This document shows positions 53,021 through 61,837 of a DNA stretch of 64,000 nt, one piece after another. Source of the stretch: Craurococcus roseus. Lineage in GTDB: Bacteria; Pseudomonadota; Alphaproteobacteria; Acetobacterales; Acetobacteraceae. A program made the position numbers and the translations under genes. The first letter of the stretch is position 1; every line of letters begins with the position of its first letter. Location: NCBI RefSeq assembly GCF_039523795.1, contig NZ_BAAAFZ010000047.1, positions 1 to 64,000 on the forward strand. The letters run 5' to 3'. The notes under the pieces are model-generated. The model searched no databases, was not told the origin of the DNA, and was given only the letters and a program-made list of their open reading frames with translations.

Positions 53021-53112
53021 AACGGGAACCCTTCTGAACTTGCAACTAGATTAGTGGGTTGCCGGGCGGTTGAGCGCTTCAACCCGCGGCGATCACACCT
53101 TAATGTAGAGGC

Positions 53113-53945
53113 GTGGAAACGTTGACACCCGATGACGTGCCGCCGCCGCGGGGCCCTTCCGCGGCGCGTGGCGGAGGTGGCCGGAGCCTGCACCGCTTCG
53201 CCAATCCCGGGCGGTTCCTGCGGCTGTCCGGCCGGGTACTGCCCTGGCTGACGGGCGCGGCCGTGCTGGCGCTCGCCGTCGGGCTGCCCTGGGCCTTGTT
53301 CTTCTCGCCGCCGGATTGGCAACAGGGCGAGACGGTCCGCATCCTCCACATACACGTGCCGATGGCTTGGCTGGCTATGGGCGGCTACGCGGGGCTTGCG
53401 ATCGGCTCCGCCATCGCGCTCGTCTGGCGGCACCCGTTAGCGGACCTCGCCTGCCGCGAACTGTCGCCGGTGGGCGCCGCGGTGACGGCGCTCTGCCTCG
53501 CCACCGGCAGCATCTGGGGCCGGCCGATGTGGGGGACGTGGTGGGTGTGGGACGCACGGCTGACCAGCGTGCTGGTGCTGTTCTTCCTCTGGCTCGGCCA
53601 CGCCGCGCTTGTGCGCGCCTTTGAAGATCCGGAGCGGGGCTCCCGGATGGGCGCGATGCTGGCGCTGGCGGGGGCGGTGAACCTGCCGGTCGTCAAGTTC
53701 AGCGTGGATTGGTGGAACACCCTGCACCAGCCGGCCAGCGTCACCCGCATCGGCGCGCCAGCGCTGCACGCGGACATCCTGTACCCCCTGCTGGTCTGCG
53801 CGCTGGGCTTCACCCTGGCCTTCGCGGCGCTGGTGCTCGCCCGCACCCGCGCCGCGGTGATGGAGCGGCGCGTGCGCGCCTTGCAAANNNNNNNNNNNNN
53901 NNNGACGCCACGACCGCCGAGGCGCCGGAAGGCGTGGCGGCGTGA
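53113..53945 (+). CDS. ccmC: Heme exporter/handling protein CcmC (crosses assembly gap)
   Basis: This membrane protein of about 275 residues has six helices and the tryptophan-rich heme-binding motif 'WGRPMWGTWWVWDARLTSVL'. Conserved histidines lie in 'RILHIHVPMAWL' and 'WNTLHQPASV'. CcmC passes heme to CcmE in cytochrome c maturation. Sixteen unknown bases (53888-53903) interrupt the C-terminal tail. The stretch after the gap ends '...ATTAEAPEGVAA', and its stop overlaps the ccmD start; frame and length across the gap are therefore uncertain. The N-terminal 35 residues are hydrophilic, and a later start is possible. The ccmA and ccmB genes are not next to it. Confidence 0.88.
53888..53903. 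other. Assembly gap (16 N) inside the ccmC tail
   Basis: Sixteen unresolved bases interrupt the last codons of ccmC. The real gap length is not known from the sequence. This shows the window comes from a scaffolded draft assembly. Confidence 0.98.
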
Positions 53946-54118
53946 TGAGCCTGCATTGGATGCACGTGACGGCGGCCTACGCGCTGGTGGTGGGCGGCTT
54001 CGCCGTTCTCGCGGCCGGGGCAGCGCTTCGGCACCGGGCGGCGCGGCGGCGCCTCGACGCCCTGGACCCGCGCGCGGCGGCGCGGCGACGGATGGCCGCG
54101 GAAGGAGGAGCGCCGTGA
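53945..54118 (+). CDS. ccmD: Heme exporter protein CcmD
   Basis: This 57-residue single-helix protein ('HVTAAYALVVGGFAVLAAGAAL') has a basic, arginine-rich cytoplasmic tail, as usual for CcmD, which releases holo-CcmE from the CcmABC complex. The ATG overlaps the ccmC stop (ATGA), and its stop overlaps the GTG of ccmE (GTGA). Confidence 0.85.
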   Translation: MSLHWMHVTAAYALVVGGFAVLAAGAALRHRAARRRLDALDPRAAARRRMAAEGGAP

Positions 54119-54627
54119 CCCGGAAGCGCCGGCGCCTCAACGTGCTGCTGCTCTGCGGCCTCGGCCTCGGCAGCGCCACGGCGCTGACCCTGACCGCCTT
54201 CCAGGACAACCTCGTCTTTTTCCGCTCGCCGAGCGACATCGCGCGGGAAGCGCCGCCGGCGAACCGCGCCTTCCGCTTGGGCGGGCTGGTGGAGAACGGC
54301 AGCCTGGAGCGCGAGTCCGGGACGGACGGGCGCCCGGTGGCGCGGTTCCGGGTGACGGACGGCGCCAGCACCCTGCCCGTCACCTACGCCGGCATCCTGC
54401 CGGACCTGTTCCGCGAGGGCCAGGGCGTGGTGGCGCTGGGCACCCTGGCGCCGGACGGGACCTTCCGGGCGAGCGAGGTGTTGGCCCGGCACGACGAGAC
54501 CTACATGCCGCCGGAGGTCGCCGACGCGCTCAAGCGCGCCGGCCACTGGAACCCGGCGGAGGGCGGCGCGCCGCCGGCCGCGAGCTGGAACCGCCTGGAC
54601 GCGGCGCCCAAGAAGGACGGCGGATGA
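54115..54627 (+). CDS. ccmE: Heme chaperone CcmE
   Basis: This 170-residue periplasmic heme chaperone is anchored by an N-terminal helix ('LNVLLLCGLGLGSATALTL'). The conserved histidine that binds heme covalently is in 'RHDETYMPPEV' near residue 130, close to the family consensus HDENYMPPEV. 'FRLGGLVENGSLER' and 'VTYAGILPDLFREGQGVVA' are the OB-fold strands. It starts with GTG inside the ccmD stop. Confidence 0.94.
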   Translation: MTRKRRRLNVLLLCGLGLGSATALTLTAFQDNLVFFRSPSDIAREAPPANRAFRLGGLVENGSLERESGTDGRPVARFRVTDGASTLPVTYAGILPDLFREGQGVVALGTLAPDGTFRASEVLARHDETYMPPEVADALKRAGHWNPAEGGAPPAASWNRLDAAPKKDGG

Positions 54628-56597
54628 TACCGGAACTCGGCCACTTCGCACTGGCGCTGGCCTTGGCGCTGTCGGTGGCGCAGGCGGCGTTCGGCCTCGC
54701 CGGGCCGTGGCGGGGCGACCCGCGGCTGATGGCGGCGACGCCGCCGGTCGCCGTGGGGGCCTTGTTGGCCACAGCCGCCGCGTTCGGTTGCCTGATGTGG
54801 AGCTTCGCCGCCAATGACATGTCGGTGGCGAACGTCGTGCAGAACAGCCACTCGGCCAAGCCGATGCTCTACAAGCTCACCGCCACCTGGGGCAGCCACG
54901 AGGGCTCCATGGTGCTTTGGGTGCTGATCCTGGCGCTGTGCGGCGGCGCGGTGGCGGCGTTCGGGCGGGACCTGCCGTCCGCGCTCAAGGCGCGCGTGCT
55001 GGCGGTGCTGGGCTTGGTGGGGGTGGGCTTCTTCGCCTTCATCCTCGGCACCTCCAACCCCTTCGACCGCGTGTGGCCGCCGCCGCCCGACGGGCAGGGG
55101 CTGAACCCGGTGCTGCAAGACCCCGGCCTCGCCTTCCACCCGCCGCTGCTCTACCTCGGCTATGTCGGTTGCGCCGTGACCTTCGCCTTCGCCGTGGCCG
55201 CTTTGATCGAGGGGCGGGTGGACGCGGCGTGGGGGCGCTGGGTGCGGCCCTGGGCCTTGGGTGCGTGGTCCTTTCTGACGCTCGGCATCGCGCTCGGCTC
55301 CTGGTGGGCCTACTACGAGCTGGGCTGGGGCGGCTACTGGTTCTGGGACCCGGTGGAGAACGCCTCCCTCCTGCCCTGGCTGGCCGGCTGCGCCCTGCTG
55401 CACTCCGCGGTGGTGGTGGAGAAGCGCGAGGCGCTGAAGACCTGGACGGTGTTCCTGGCGCTGCTCGCCTTCGGCCTGTCCCTGCTCGGCACCTTCCTGG
55501 TGCGCTCGGGGGTGCTGAACTCGGTCCACGCCTTCGCCTCCGACCCGACGCGGGGCGTGTTCATCCTCGGGCTGCTGATGCTCTACGTCGGCGGCGGCTT
55601 CGCGTTGTTCGCGTGGCGGGCGGCGGCGATGGCGCCGACCGGCGTGTTCGCGCCGTTGTCGCGCGAGGGCAGCCTGGTGCTGAACAACCTGCTGCTGTGC
55701 TCGATCGCGGCGGTGGTGCTGGCGGGCACGCTCTATCCGATGTTCGCGGACCTCCTGCTCGGGCAGAAGATCTCGGTCGGCCCGCCCTTCTTCAACACCG
55801 CCATCCTGCCGCTGGCGGTGCCGTTGGTCGGCGCCATGGCGGTGGGGCCGGTGATGCCCTGGAAGCGCGCGCGGCTGTTCCCGGCCTTGCAGCGGCTGTG
55901 GTGGGCGGCGCTCGGCGGCCTCGCCGCTTTCCTGCTGTGCCTGGCGCTGGAGGGCGCGCGGATCGGGCCGGCGCTGGGCTTCGCGGCCGGCGCTTGGCTG
56001 ATTTTGGGCGCGCTCGCCGACATCGCGGACCGCTTGGCGCTGTTCTCCCGGCCCCGCGCCGCGCTGGCCCGGGCCCTGGCACTGCCGCGCTCGGCCTGGG
56101 GCGGGGCGGTTGCGCACGCGGGCATGGGCGTGATGATCCTCGGCCTCGCCGGCATGGGGCTGGCCACCGACAAGCTGGCTCTGGTCAAGCCGGGCGAGAG
56201 CGCGGATCTCGCGGGCTACACGTGGCGGCTGGACCGGCTGGAGAGCGCCCAAGGGCCGAACTTCACCGCGCGGCGCGCGACCGTTTCCGTGTCCGAGGGC
56301 GGCCGGCCGGTCGTCACCTTGGCGCCGGAGCGGCGGACCTTCCCGGTGGGCCGCACCACGACCACCGAGGCGGCGATCCACACCACCTGGCTGTCCGACC
56401 TCTACGCCGTGCTAGGCGACGAGCGGGACGGCGGGGCGGTGCTGCGGCTGCACCACAACCCGCTGGCGCCCTGGATCTGGATCGGCGCCGCGATCATGGC
56501 GCTGGGCGGGGCGCTGTCCTTGTCCGACCGTAGGGTGCGCGTGTCGGCGCCGGCGCCGAAGGCGACCGCCGCGGCGCGCGCGGGGGCTCGGGCGTGA
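54624..56597 (+). CDS. ccmF: Heme lyase CcmF
   Basis: This 657-residue polytopic protein joins heme from CcmE to apocytochrome c. The WWD motif is 'LGWGGYWFWDPVENASLLPWL' (shortened here to its core), at about residue 230. Conserved periplasmic histidines lie in 'QNSHSAKPMLYKL', 'LAFHPPLLYLGYVG', and 'LLHSAVVVEKREALKTW'. It overlaps ccmE by four bases and ccmG by four bases. Confidence 0.95.
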   Translation: MIPELGHFALALALALSVAQAAFGLAGPWRGDPRLMAATPPVAVGALLATAAAFGCLMWSFAANDMSVANVVQNSHSAKPMLYKLTATWGSHEGSMVLWVLILALCGGAVAAFGRDLPSALKARVLAVLGLVGVGFFAFILGTSNPFDRVWPPPPDGQGLNPVLQDPGLAFHPPLLYLGYVGCAVTFAFAVAALIEGRVDAAWGRWVRPWALGAWSFLTLGIALGSWWAYYELGWGGYWFWDPVENASLLPWLAGCALLHSAVVVEKREALKTWTVFLALLAFGLSLLGTFLVRSGVLNSVHAFASDPTRGVFILGLLMLYVGGGFALFAWRAAAMAPTGVFAPLSREGSLVLNNLLLCSIAAVVLAGTLYPMFADLLLGQKISVGPPFFNTAILPLAVPLVGAMAVGPVMPWKRARLFPALQRLWWAALGGLAAFLLCLALEGARIGPALGFAAGAWLILGALADIADRLALFSRPRAALARALALPRSAWGGAVAHAGMGVMILGLAGMGLATDKLALVKPGESADLAGYTWRLDRLESAQGPNFTARRATVSVSEGGRPVVTLAPERRTFPVGRTTTTEAAIHTTWLSDLYAVLGDERDGGAVLRLHHNPLAPWIWIGAAIMALGGALSLSDRRVRVSAPAPKATAAARAGARA

Positions 56598-57190
56598 GCG
56601 TCGCGCAGCCGGAGGAGCACCGGGGCGCTTCGCCTTTCTCGCGGCGCGCGCTCTTGGTGCTGCCGGCGCTGGTGGCGGGCGGCGCGGGGCTAGGCTTCTT
56701 CGCCATGCTGCGCGGGCTCGGGACCGGCGGCTACGACCCGCGCGGCGTGCCTTCCGCCCTGATCGGCAAGGCGCCGCCGGAATTCGCCTTGCCGCCGCTG
56801 GAGGGCACGGGGCTGCCGGGCCTGTCCTCCGACGACCTCAAGGCGCCGGGGCGGCCGGTCCTGGTGAACTTCTTCGCCTCCTGGTGCGTGCCCTGCGTGA
56901 TCGAGCACCCGCAACTCATGCGACTGTCGCGCGAGGGCGTGCCGGTGTTCGGCGTCGGCTACAAGGACCAGCCGGCGGACAGCCGCCGCTTCCTGGAAAA
57001 GCACGGCAACCCTTACAAGCGGCTCGGCATGGACCTGCCGGGCCGGGCCTCGATCGACTGGGGCCTGTACGGCGTGCCCGAAACCTACCTGATCGACCGC
57101 GGCGGGGCGATCCGCTGGCGCTGGGCGGGACCGGTGACGGACGACACGCTCCGCGCCGAGTTGGGGCCGCTGCTGCGGCGGTACGCATGA
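56594..57190 (+). CDS. ccmG: Thiol:disulfide interchange protein CcmG/DsbE
   Basis: This 198-residue membrane-anchored thioredoxin-like protein reduces the CXXCH cysteines of apocytochrome c. The active site is WCVPC in 'VNFFASWCVPCVIEHPQL' at about 100, and the cis-proline loop is 'GLYGVPETYLIDRGG' near 158. The N-terminal helix is 'ALLVLPALVAGGAGLGFF'. It begins at a GTG within the ccmF stop. Confidence 0.93.
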   Translation: MSVAQPEEHRGASPFSRRALLVLPALVAGGAGLGFFAMLRGLGTGGYDPRGVPSALIGKAPPEFALPPLEGTGLPGLSSDDLKAPGRPVLVNFFASWCVPCVIEHPQLMRLSREGVPVFGVGYKDQPADSRRFLEKHGNPYKRLGMDLPGRASIDWGLYGVPETYLIDRGGAIRWRWAGPVTDDTLRAELGPLLRRYA

Positions 57191-57678
57191 TGGCCCTGCG
57201 CGCGCTCGCCTTGCTGCTCGCCTTGGCGGTGGCCGGCCCGGCCTCGGCCGCCGTCGGCGACCCGGCGATGCAGTTGCCGGACCCGGTGCAGGAGGAACGG
57301 GCGCGCGAGATCGGGCGCGAGCTGCGCTGCCTCGTCTGCCAGAACCAGTCCATCGAGGACAGCGACGCGGAGCTCGCCCGCGACCTCCGCCGCATCGTGC
57401 GCGAGCAGGTCTCCGCCGGGCGGTCGGACGCGGAGGTGAAGGGCTTCGTCCACGAGCGCTACGGCGACTTCGTGCTGCTGCGGCCGCGCTTCACCGCGGC
57501 CACCGCTTTGCTCTGGGCGACGCCGGCGCTGGCGTTGTTGGCCGGCGCGCTGATCTTCCGGGCAGGGCGGCGCGGCGCGCGACCGGACGCGGCGGGGGCG
57601 CCGGCGGGCCTGACGGAAGCCGAACGGGCGCGGCTCGCCCGCTTGGAGAGCGGCGGCGGAGGCGGCTCGGCGGCGTGA
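57187..57678 (+). CDS. ccmH: Cytochrome c maturation protein CcmH (CcmH/CycL)
   Basis: This 163-residue protein has a signal peptide (ALALLLALAVAGPASA), the redox motif 'RELRCLVCQNQSIEDSDAELA' (LRCxxC), and one C-terminal membrane helix ('ALLWATPALALLAGALIFRAG'). It resolves disulfides of apocytochrome during heme attachment. Two adjacent ATG codons at the start are both possible (57187 or 57190). Confidence 0.93.
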   Translation: MMALRALALLLALAVAGPASAAVGDPAMQLPDPVQEERAREIGRELRCLVCQNQSIEDSDAELARDLRRIVREQVSAGRSDAEVKGFVHERYGDFVLLRPRFTAATALLWATPALALLAGALIFRAGRRGARPDAAGAPAGLTEAERARLARLESGGGGGSAA

Positions 57679-58502
57679 CCTGGTGGCTCCTGGCCGGTTT
57701 GCTCGCCCTCGCGGCGCTGGCGCCGCTCGGCTTCGCGCTGCTGCGGCCGGCTTCCGCGCGCGGGCGGCGAGAAGCGGACCTAGCCCTGTACCACCGCCAA
57801 CTCGCCGAGTTGGAGCGCGAGCGCGCGGCGGGGCGGCTGGACGAGGCCGCGCACGCCGCGGCGGTGCTGGAAGTGCAGCGGCGCTTGCTCGCGGCGCCGG
57901 GCGCGGCCGAGGAAACGGCGGCGCCGGCCGCGAAGGGGGCAAGTGCAGCAGCGGCGCATCGCGCGCCGTTGCTCGCCGCCCTGGTCATGGTGCCGGCCGT
58001 GGCGGTCGCGCTCTATTGGATCAACGGCACCCCCGGCCTGCCTTCGGCGACCTTCGCCGAGCGGCAGGGCGCGGCGGCGCAGGAGGAGCAATTGCTCGCC
58101 CTGCTCCGCCAGCGGCTGGCGGCCGCACCGGACCCGAACGGCGAGGCGGCACGGCAAGGCTGGGCGCTGCTGGGCAACGCCGAACGCGGGCGAGGCCGCC
58201 CGGACGCGGCGGCGGAGGCCTATGCGCGGGCGCTGGCCATCCGCTTCGACGCGGAGCTTGCCGGGCAGCGGGCGCAGGCGCTGCTGGAAGCCAACCGGAC
58301 GGACGAGGCCGCGCGCTTCCTGGCCGAAGCGCTGCCGAAGGCGCCGGACCACATCGGCCTGCGCTTCCTGACCGGCCTCGCCGAAGCGCGCGCGGGCCGA
58401 CCGGAAACCGCGCGCACCCTGTGGCGGGCGCTGGTGGCGGAAGCGCCGCCCGACGCGCCCTGGCGGGCGATGGTGGAGCGGCGGATGCAAGACTTGCCTT
58501 GA
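57675..58502 (+). CDS. ccmI: Cytochrome c maturation protein CcmI
   Basis: This 275-residue apocytochrome chaperone has two membrane helices ('WWLLAGLLALAALAPLGFALL' region and 'LLAALVMVPAVAVALYWIN') separated by a cytoplasmic loop 'LALYHRQLAELERERAAGRL'. A C-terminal TPR-like part (about 150-270; 'GWALLGNAERGRGRPDAAAEA') binds the cytochrome's C-terminal helix. The GTG start lies in the ccmH stop. It ends the ccm operon, 13 bp before a convergent gene. Confidence 0.9.
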   Translation: MTWWLLAGLLALAALAPLGFALLRPASARGRREADLALYHRQLAELERERAAGRLDEAAHAAAVLEVQRRLLAAPGAAEETAAPAAKGASAAAAHRAPLLAALVMVPAVAVALYWINGTPGLPSATFAERQGAAAQEEQLLALLRQRLAAAPDPNGEAARQGWALLGNAERGRGRPDAAAEAYARALAIRFDAELAGQRAQALLEANRTDEAARFLAEALPKAPDHIGLRFLTGLAEARAGRPETARTLWRALVAEAPPDAPWRAMVERRMQDLP

Positions 58503-58515
58503 GGCAAGTCGGTCC

Positions 58516-59199
58516 TCAGCCCGCGGGCATCCGACGTTGGTGGACGAAGTCGCCCTTCGCCAAATACGCCTCTTCCTCCGGGGTGGAAGGGCGGCCGAGG
58601 ACCGGGTTGCGGTGCGGGTAGCGGCCGAAGCGGCGGATCACGTCGCGGTGGCCGCGGGCTTGGCCGGCGGAGAACTCGTGGAGCGGCCGCAGCGGTTCGG
58701 GGACTTCGCGGGCGATCCGCTCCGCCAGGGCGACGACGCGCTCCAGCCGTTCCCGGTGGCCGGGCCCTTCCGCGTGGACCAGGGGCATGACCGAGAACAT
58801 GCGCTCCCAGGGCTTGGCGAGGGCGGCGTGGTGGCCGTTCCCCAATCCTTCCTCGGCGATGCGGAGCGCGGCGGGGTCGGAGGCGTAGGCGTCCGGCGTG
58901 CCCGCGAACAGGCCGCGCGGGAACTGGTCGAGCACCACAATCAGCGAGAGGCGCCCGAGCGGCGTGGCGGCCCAGCCGTCCAGGCGGCCGGCCCTGGCGG
59001 CTTCGAGCACGGGGGCGAAGGGCGGCAACGCGCCGTTGGACCCGCCGCCGAACCACCATTCGACCTGCCGGCGCAAAGCGTCCGGATCGGCGTCGTCCAG
59101 CCCGGGCGGGAACCAGAAATCGTGGACCGCCCGCCAGTCCTCGGCCCCATGCGCGCACGTCCCCGTCATCACCGCCACGGCTCCCCAGATGTCGATCAT
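58516..59199 (-). CDS. DUF924-family protein
   Basis: This 227-residue, mainly alpha-helical protein has the DUF924 signatures 'VHDFWFPPGLDDADPDALRRQVEWWFGG', 'RLSLIVVLDQFPRGLFAGTPDAY', and 'MFSVMPLVHAEGP', with 'RRFGRYPHRNPVLGR' at the end. These proteins resemble transmembrane-less TPR-like folds and have no assigned function. The ATG at 59199 is chosen over a second Met at 59169 because it gives the fuller N-terminus, but either is possible. It converges on ccmI. Confidence 0.85.
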   Translation of the reverse strand: MIDIWGAVAVMTGTCAHGAEDWRAVHDFWFPPGLDDADPDALRRQVEWWFGGGSNGALPPFAPVLEAARAGRLDGWAATPLGRLSLIVVLDQFPRGLFAGTPDAYASDPAALRIAEEGLGNGHHAALAKPWERMFSVMPLVHAEGPGHRERLERVVALAERIAREVPEPLRPLHEFSAGQARGHRDVIRRFGRYPHRNPVLGRPSTPEEEAYLAKGDFVHQRRMPAG

Positions 59200-59290
59200 C
59201 GCGGCCCGATCCCGATGCCCCGCCAGCGCGGCACAGGGCACGGACCGCGCCGCCGGGTCTGTGACCCGCCTCACCGGCCGGGCGGGCCGG

Positions 59291-59560
59291 CTATCGCCGC
59301 GTCCGGGCGGGGGACCGCTCCCCATCACGCTTGGCCCCGCGCTCGCCGCGCACCTTGCGTTGCGCCCAGGCGAGGCTGCGGTCGGCGGCGGCGCCGGTGG
59401 CCGAGCCGGCTCGCTCCGCCGCGCGGCCCGCGGCTTGGGCGCCGCGGTTCAGGGCGCCGCCGACGCGCTCGCCGAGGCCCTGTGCCCATGCCGGCTGCGC
59501 GCCCGCGAGCGCAGCGGCAAAGGCGGCGGCCGCGGCGAGCCGGGTCTTCCTGTTCCCCAT
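59291..59560 (-). CDS. Small exported alanine/arginine-rich protein
   Basis: This 89-residue protein has a clear signal peptide (RLAAAAAFAAALAGAQPAWAQ) and a short, low-complexity mature part with amphipathic 'GGALNRGAQAAGRAAERAGSA' and a basic tail. I do not recognise a family. It lies between the DUF924 gene and the pterin-like cluster. Its small size makes the call tentative, but the signal peptide and start context are convincing. Confidence 0.5.
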   Translation of the reverse strand: MGNRKTRLAAAAAFAAALAGAQPAWAQGLGERVGGALNRGAQAAGRAAERAGSATGAAADRSLAWAQRKVRGERGAKRDGERSPARTRR

Positions 59561-59634
59561 CGATCGGTTCCCGATCCATCCGCGTCACCTTCCGGTAGCG
59601 CACGGGCTTGGCTTGCGGCAAGCTTCGCCGTCGT

Positions 59635-60432
59635 ATGGACGGGCTGGCCATCGAAACCGAATGGGGGGCGCTGCTGGCGCGGCGCGGCGCGGCACCGCCG
59701 GGGCGTCCGCTCGCCGGCCCCCTCGCCGCGCTGTTCGCGCCCTTGCTGGCGCCGCCCTCCGCGGCGGACGGCTGCGTGGTGGTGGGGCGGTTGGCGCAGA
59801 CGCTGGACGGACGCATCGCCACCTTGTCCGGCTCGTCGCAATGGATCGGCGGCCGGGGCGACATCCTGCACACGCACCGGCTGCGGGCGCTCTGCCACGC
59901 GGTGGTGGTGGGCGCCGGGACGGTGCGGCACGACGACCCGCTGCTGACCACGCGCGAGTGCGAAGGGCCGGACCCGGTGCGGGTGGTGCTGGACACCGAC
60001 CGGCGGCTCGGCCCGGACCGGCGCGTCTTCGCGGCGGGGGGACCGCCGACCTTGTTGGTCTGCGCGGAGGACGCGCCCGGCCCGGACCGGCTGGGCGCGG
60101 CGGAGGTGGTGCGGCTGCCGCGCGACCCGGTCGCCGGCGGACTCCTCCTTCCGGCACTGCTGCGCTTCCTGGCCTCGCGCGGGCTGCCGCGGGTGTTCGT
60201 GGAGGGCGGCGGCGTCACCGTCAGCCGCTTCCTGGCCGCAGGGTGCCTCGACCGGCTGCACGTGACGGTGGCGCCGGTGCTGCTCGGCTCCGGCATCCCG
60301 GCCTTCACCTTGCCCGAGGCGGCGCGCATCGCGGACGGGCTGCGCTTCCGCTGGACGCCGTATGCGCTCGACCCGGACGTGCTGTTCGACATCGCGCTGG
60401 ACCGCGCGCGACCGGCGGTGTGCGCGGTGTGA
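59635..60432 (+). CDS. RibD C-terminal-domain (pyrimidine reductase-like) protein
   Basis: This 265-residue protein has the NADPH-dependent RibD reductase/DHFR-like fold: 'CVVVGRLAQTLDGRIATLSGSSQWIGG' at about 45, 'ALCHAVVVGAGTVRHDDPLLTTR' near 85, and 'GLPRVFVEGGGVTVSRFLAAG' near 185. In riboflavin synthesis this domain reduces the ribose side chain of a pyrimidine. Here the RibD deaminase domain is absent and the neighbours are not riboflavin genes, so it probably reduces a related ribosylamino-pyrimidine or pterin intermediate. A start nine codons upstream is possible. It leads a five-gene run; its stop overlaps the next GTG. Confidence 0.82.
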   Translation: MDGLAIETEWGALLARRGAAPPGRPLAGPLAALFAPLLAPPSAADGCVVVGRLAQTLDGRIATLSGSSQWIGGRGDILHTHRLRALCHAVVVGAGTVRHDDPLLTTRECEGPDPVRVVLDTDRRLGPDRRVFAAGGPPTLLVCAEDAPGPDRLGAAEVVRLPRDPVAGGLLLPALLRFLASRGLPRVFVEGGGVTVSRFLAAGCLDRLHVTVAPVLLGSGIPAFTLPEAARIADGLRFRWTPYALDPDVLFDIALDRARPAVCAV

Positions 60433-61397
60433 CGGCGGCGGGGCGGGCGCTCTGGACCGTGGCGCCGGGGCGGGCGGAGATCCGGGAGGAAACGCTGCCC
60501 CCGCCCGGCTCCGGCGAGGCGCTGGTGCGGACCCTCGCTTCGGGCATCTCGCGCGGGACGGAACGGCTGGTGCTCGAAGGACGCGTGCCGCCGAACCAGT
60601 GGGCGGCGATGCGCGCGCCACTGATGGCGGGCGACTTCCCCTTCCCGGTGAAATACGGCTACGCGGCGGTGGGCGTCGTCGAAGGCGGGCCGGCAGAGCT
60701 GAAGGGCCGGCGCGTGTTCTGCCTGCACCCGCACCAGGACCGCTTCGTCGCACCAGCCGAGATGTGCGTGCCCGTGCCCGACGGCGTGCCGGATCGGCGC
60801 GCGGTGCTGGCCGCCAACATGGAAACGGCGGTGAACGTCCTGTGGGACGCGCGGCCCCTGGTTGGGGAGCGGGCGCTGGTGGTCGGCGCGGGCGTGGTCG
60901 GCCTACTGGCAGCGTCGCTGCTCGGGCGGGTGCCGGGCCTCGACCTCGCGGTGTGCGACCGCGACCCGTCGCGCGCCGGCGCGGCGGAGGCGCTGGGCTT
61001 GCGCTTCCACGGGCCGGAAGCGGCGCCGGACGGGCGCGACCTCGTGGTCCACGCCTCCGGGAATCCGGACGGTCTGCGGCTGGCGCTAGGCCTCGCGGGT
61101 TTCGAGGGGCGGGTCGTGGAGGCGAGTTGGTTCGGCGACCGCGAGGCGGCGCTGCCGCTCGGCGAAGCCTTCCACGCGCGGCGCTTGTCGCTGGTCTCGT
61201 CCCAGGTCGGCGCGGTGGCGCCGGCGATGCGCGGGCGGCGCACGCACGCGGAGCGGCTGGCGCTGGCGCTCCGCTTGTTGGAGGATGCGCGCTTCGACGC
61301 GCTGCTCGGCCCCGCCACGCCGTTCGAGGCGTTGCCGGCGGCCTTCCCGGCGCTGCTGGCGGGCGCCGGCGGTTGCCCGGTCGTCACCTATCCATAA
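60429..61397 (+). CDS. Zinc-type alcohol dehydrogenase-like protein
   Basis: This 322-residue medium-chain dehydrogenase-fold protein has a Rossmann motif 'ALVVGAGVVGLLAASLL' at about 155 and 'FPVKYGYAAVGVVEGGPAELKGRRVF' in the catalytic domain. The usual zinc signature GICGTD is replaced by 'LASGISRGTERLVLEG', as in the BchC-like branch of the family, so it may not bind catalytic zinc in the standard way. The GTG start lies in the stop of the RibD-like gene (coupled translation). The substrate is presumably an intermediate of the same cluster. Confidence 0.8.
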   Translation: MTAAGRALWTVAPGRAEIREETLPPPGSGEALVRTLASGISRGTERLVLEGRVPPNQWAAMRAPLMAGDFPFPVKYGYAAVGVVEGGPAELKGRRVFCLHPHQDRFVAPAEMCVPVPDGVPDRRAVLAANMETAVNVLWDARPLVGERALVVGAGVVGLLAASLLGRVPGLDLAVCDRDPSRAGAAEALGLRFHGPEAAPDGRDLVVHASGNPDGLRLALGLAGFEGRVVEASWFGDREAALPLGEAFHARRLSLVSSQVGAVAPAMRGRRTHAERLALALRLLEDARFDALLGPATPFEALPAAFPALLAGAGGCPVVTYP

Positions 61398-61405
61398 GGC
61401 ACCGC

Positions 61406-61837
61406 ATGTACAGCCTGACCGTCAGCGACCACATGATGATCGCCCACTCCTTCCGGGGCGCCGAGTTCGGCCCGGCGCAGCGCGTCCACGGCGCGACCTT
61501 CGTAGCGGAGGCGGAGTTCCGCGCGGCGCGACTGGACCACCTGAACCTGCTGGTGGACATCGGCTTGGCGCGGCAGGAGCTGCGCCGGGCGCTGGACACG
61601 CTGGATTACCGCAACCTCGACGACGAGGCCGGCTTCCGCGGGCAGAACACCACCACCGAGTTCCTCGCCGCCCACGTCCACGCCCTGCTCCGCGCGGCGC
61701 TGCGCGACGGGCGGCTCGGCCCCGGAGGCGGGATGGTGGGCTGGCTCAAGGTGACGCTGCGCGAGAGCCCGAACGCCTGGGCCTCCTTCGAGGGCCCGGT
61801 GGAGGACACGCCGCAGATCGTGAGCCCGGGCGGATGA
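61406..61837 (+). CDS. 6-pyruvoyltetrahydropterin-synthase-like protein with altered active site
   Basis: This 143-residue T-fold protein resembles PTPS/QueD over its whole length ('LVVHH'-type core seen here as 'DHMMIAHSFRGAEFGPAQRVHGATF' in two pieces, 'LDHLNLLVDIGLARQEL', and 'LDYRNLDDEAGF' with 'NTTTEFLAAHV'). Canonical enzymes have a zinc-binding HGH triplet and a catalytic Cys shortly before it. Here the triplet is HGA and the Cys is absent. The catalytic Asp-His pair is also changed (LDY instead of LDH in the second motif). It therefore probably performs a different reaction on a pterin-like compound. It lies nine bases downstream of the dehydrogenase and overlaps the glycosyltransferase by four bases. 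Confidence 0.8.
   Translation: MYSLTVSDHMMIAHSFRGAEFGPAQRVHGATFVAEAEFRAARLDHLNLLVDIGLARQELRRALDTLDYRNLDDEAGFRGQNTTTEFLAAHVHALLRAALRDGRLGPGGGMVGWLKVTLRESPNAWASFEGPVEDTPQIVSPGG

Noticed and set aside
53113..54627. Single fused protein spanning ccmC and ccmE
   Set aside because: The joint frame passes through the N gap and reads ccmD in the wrong frame; separate ccmC, ccmD and ccmE with 4-base overlaps explain the sequence.
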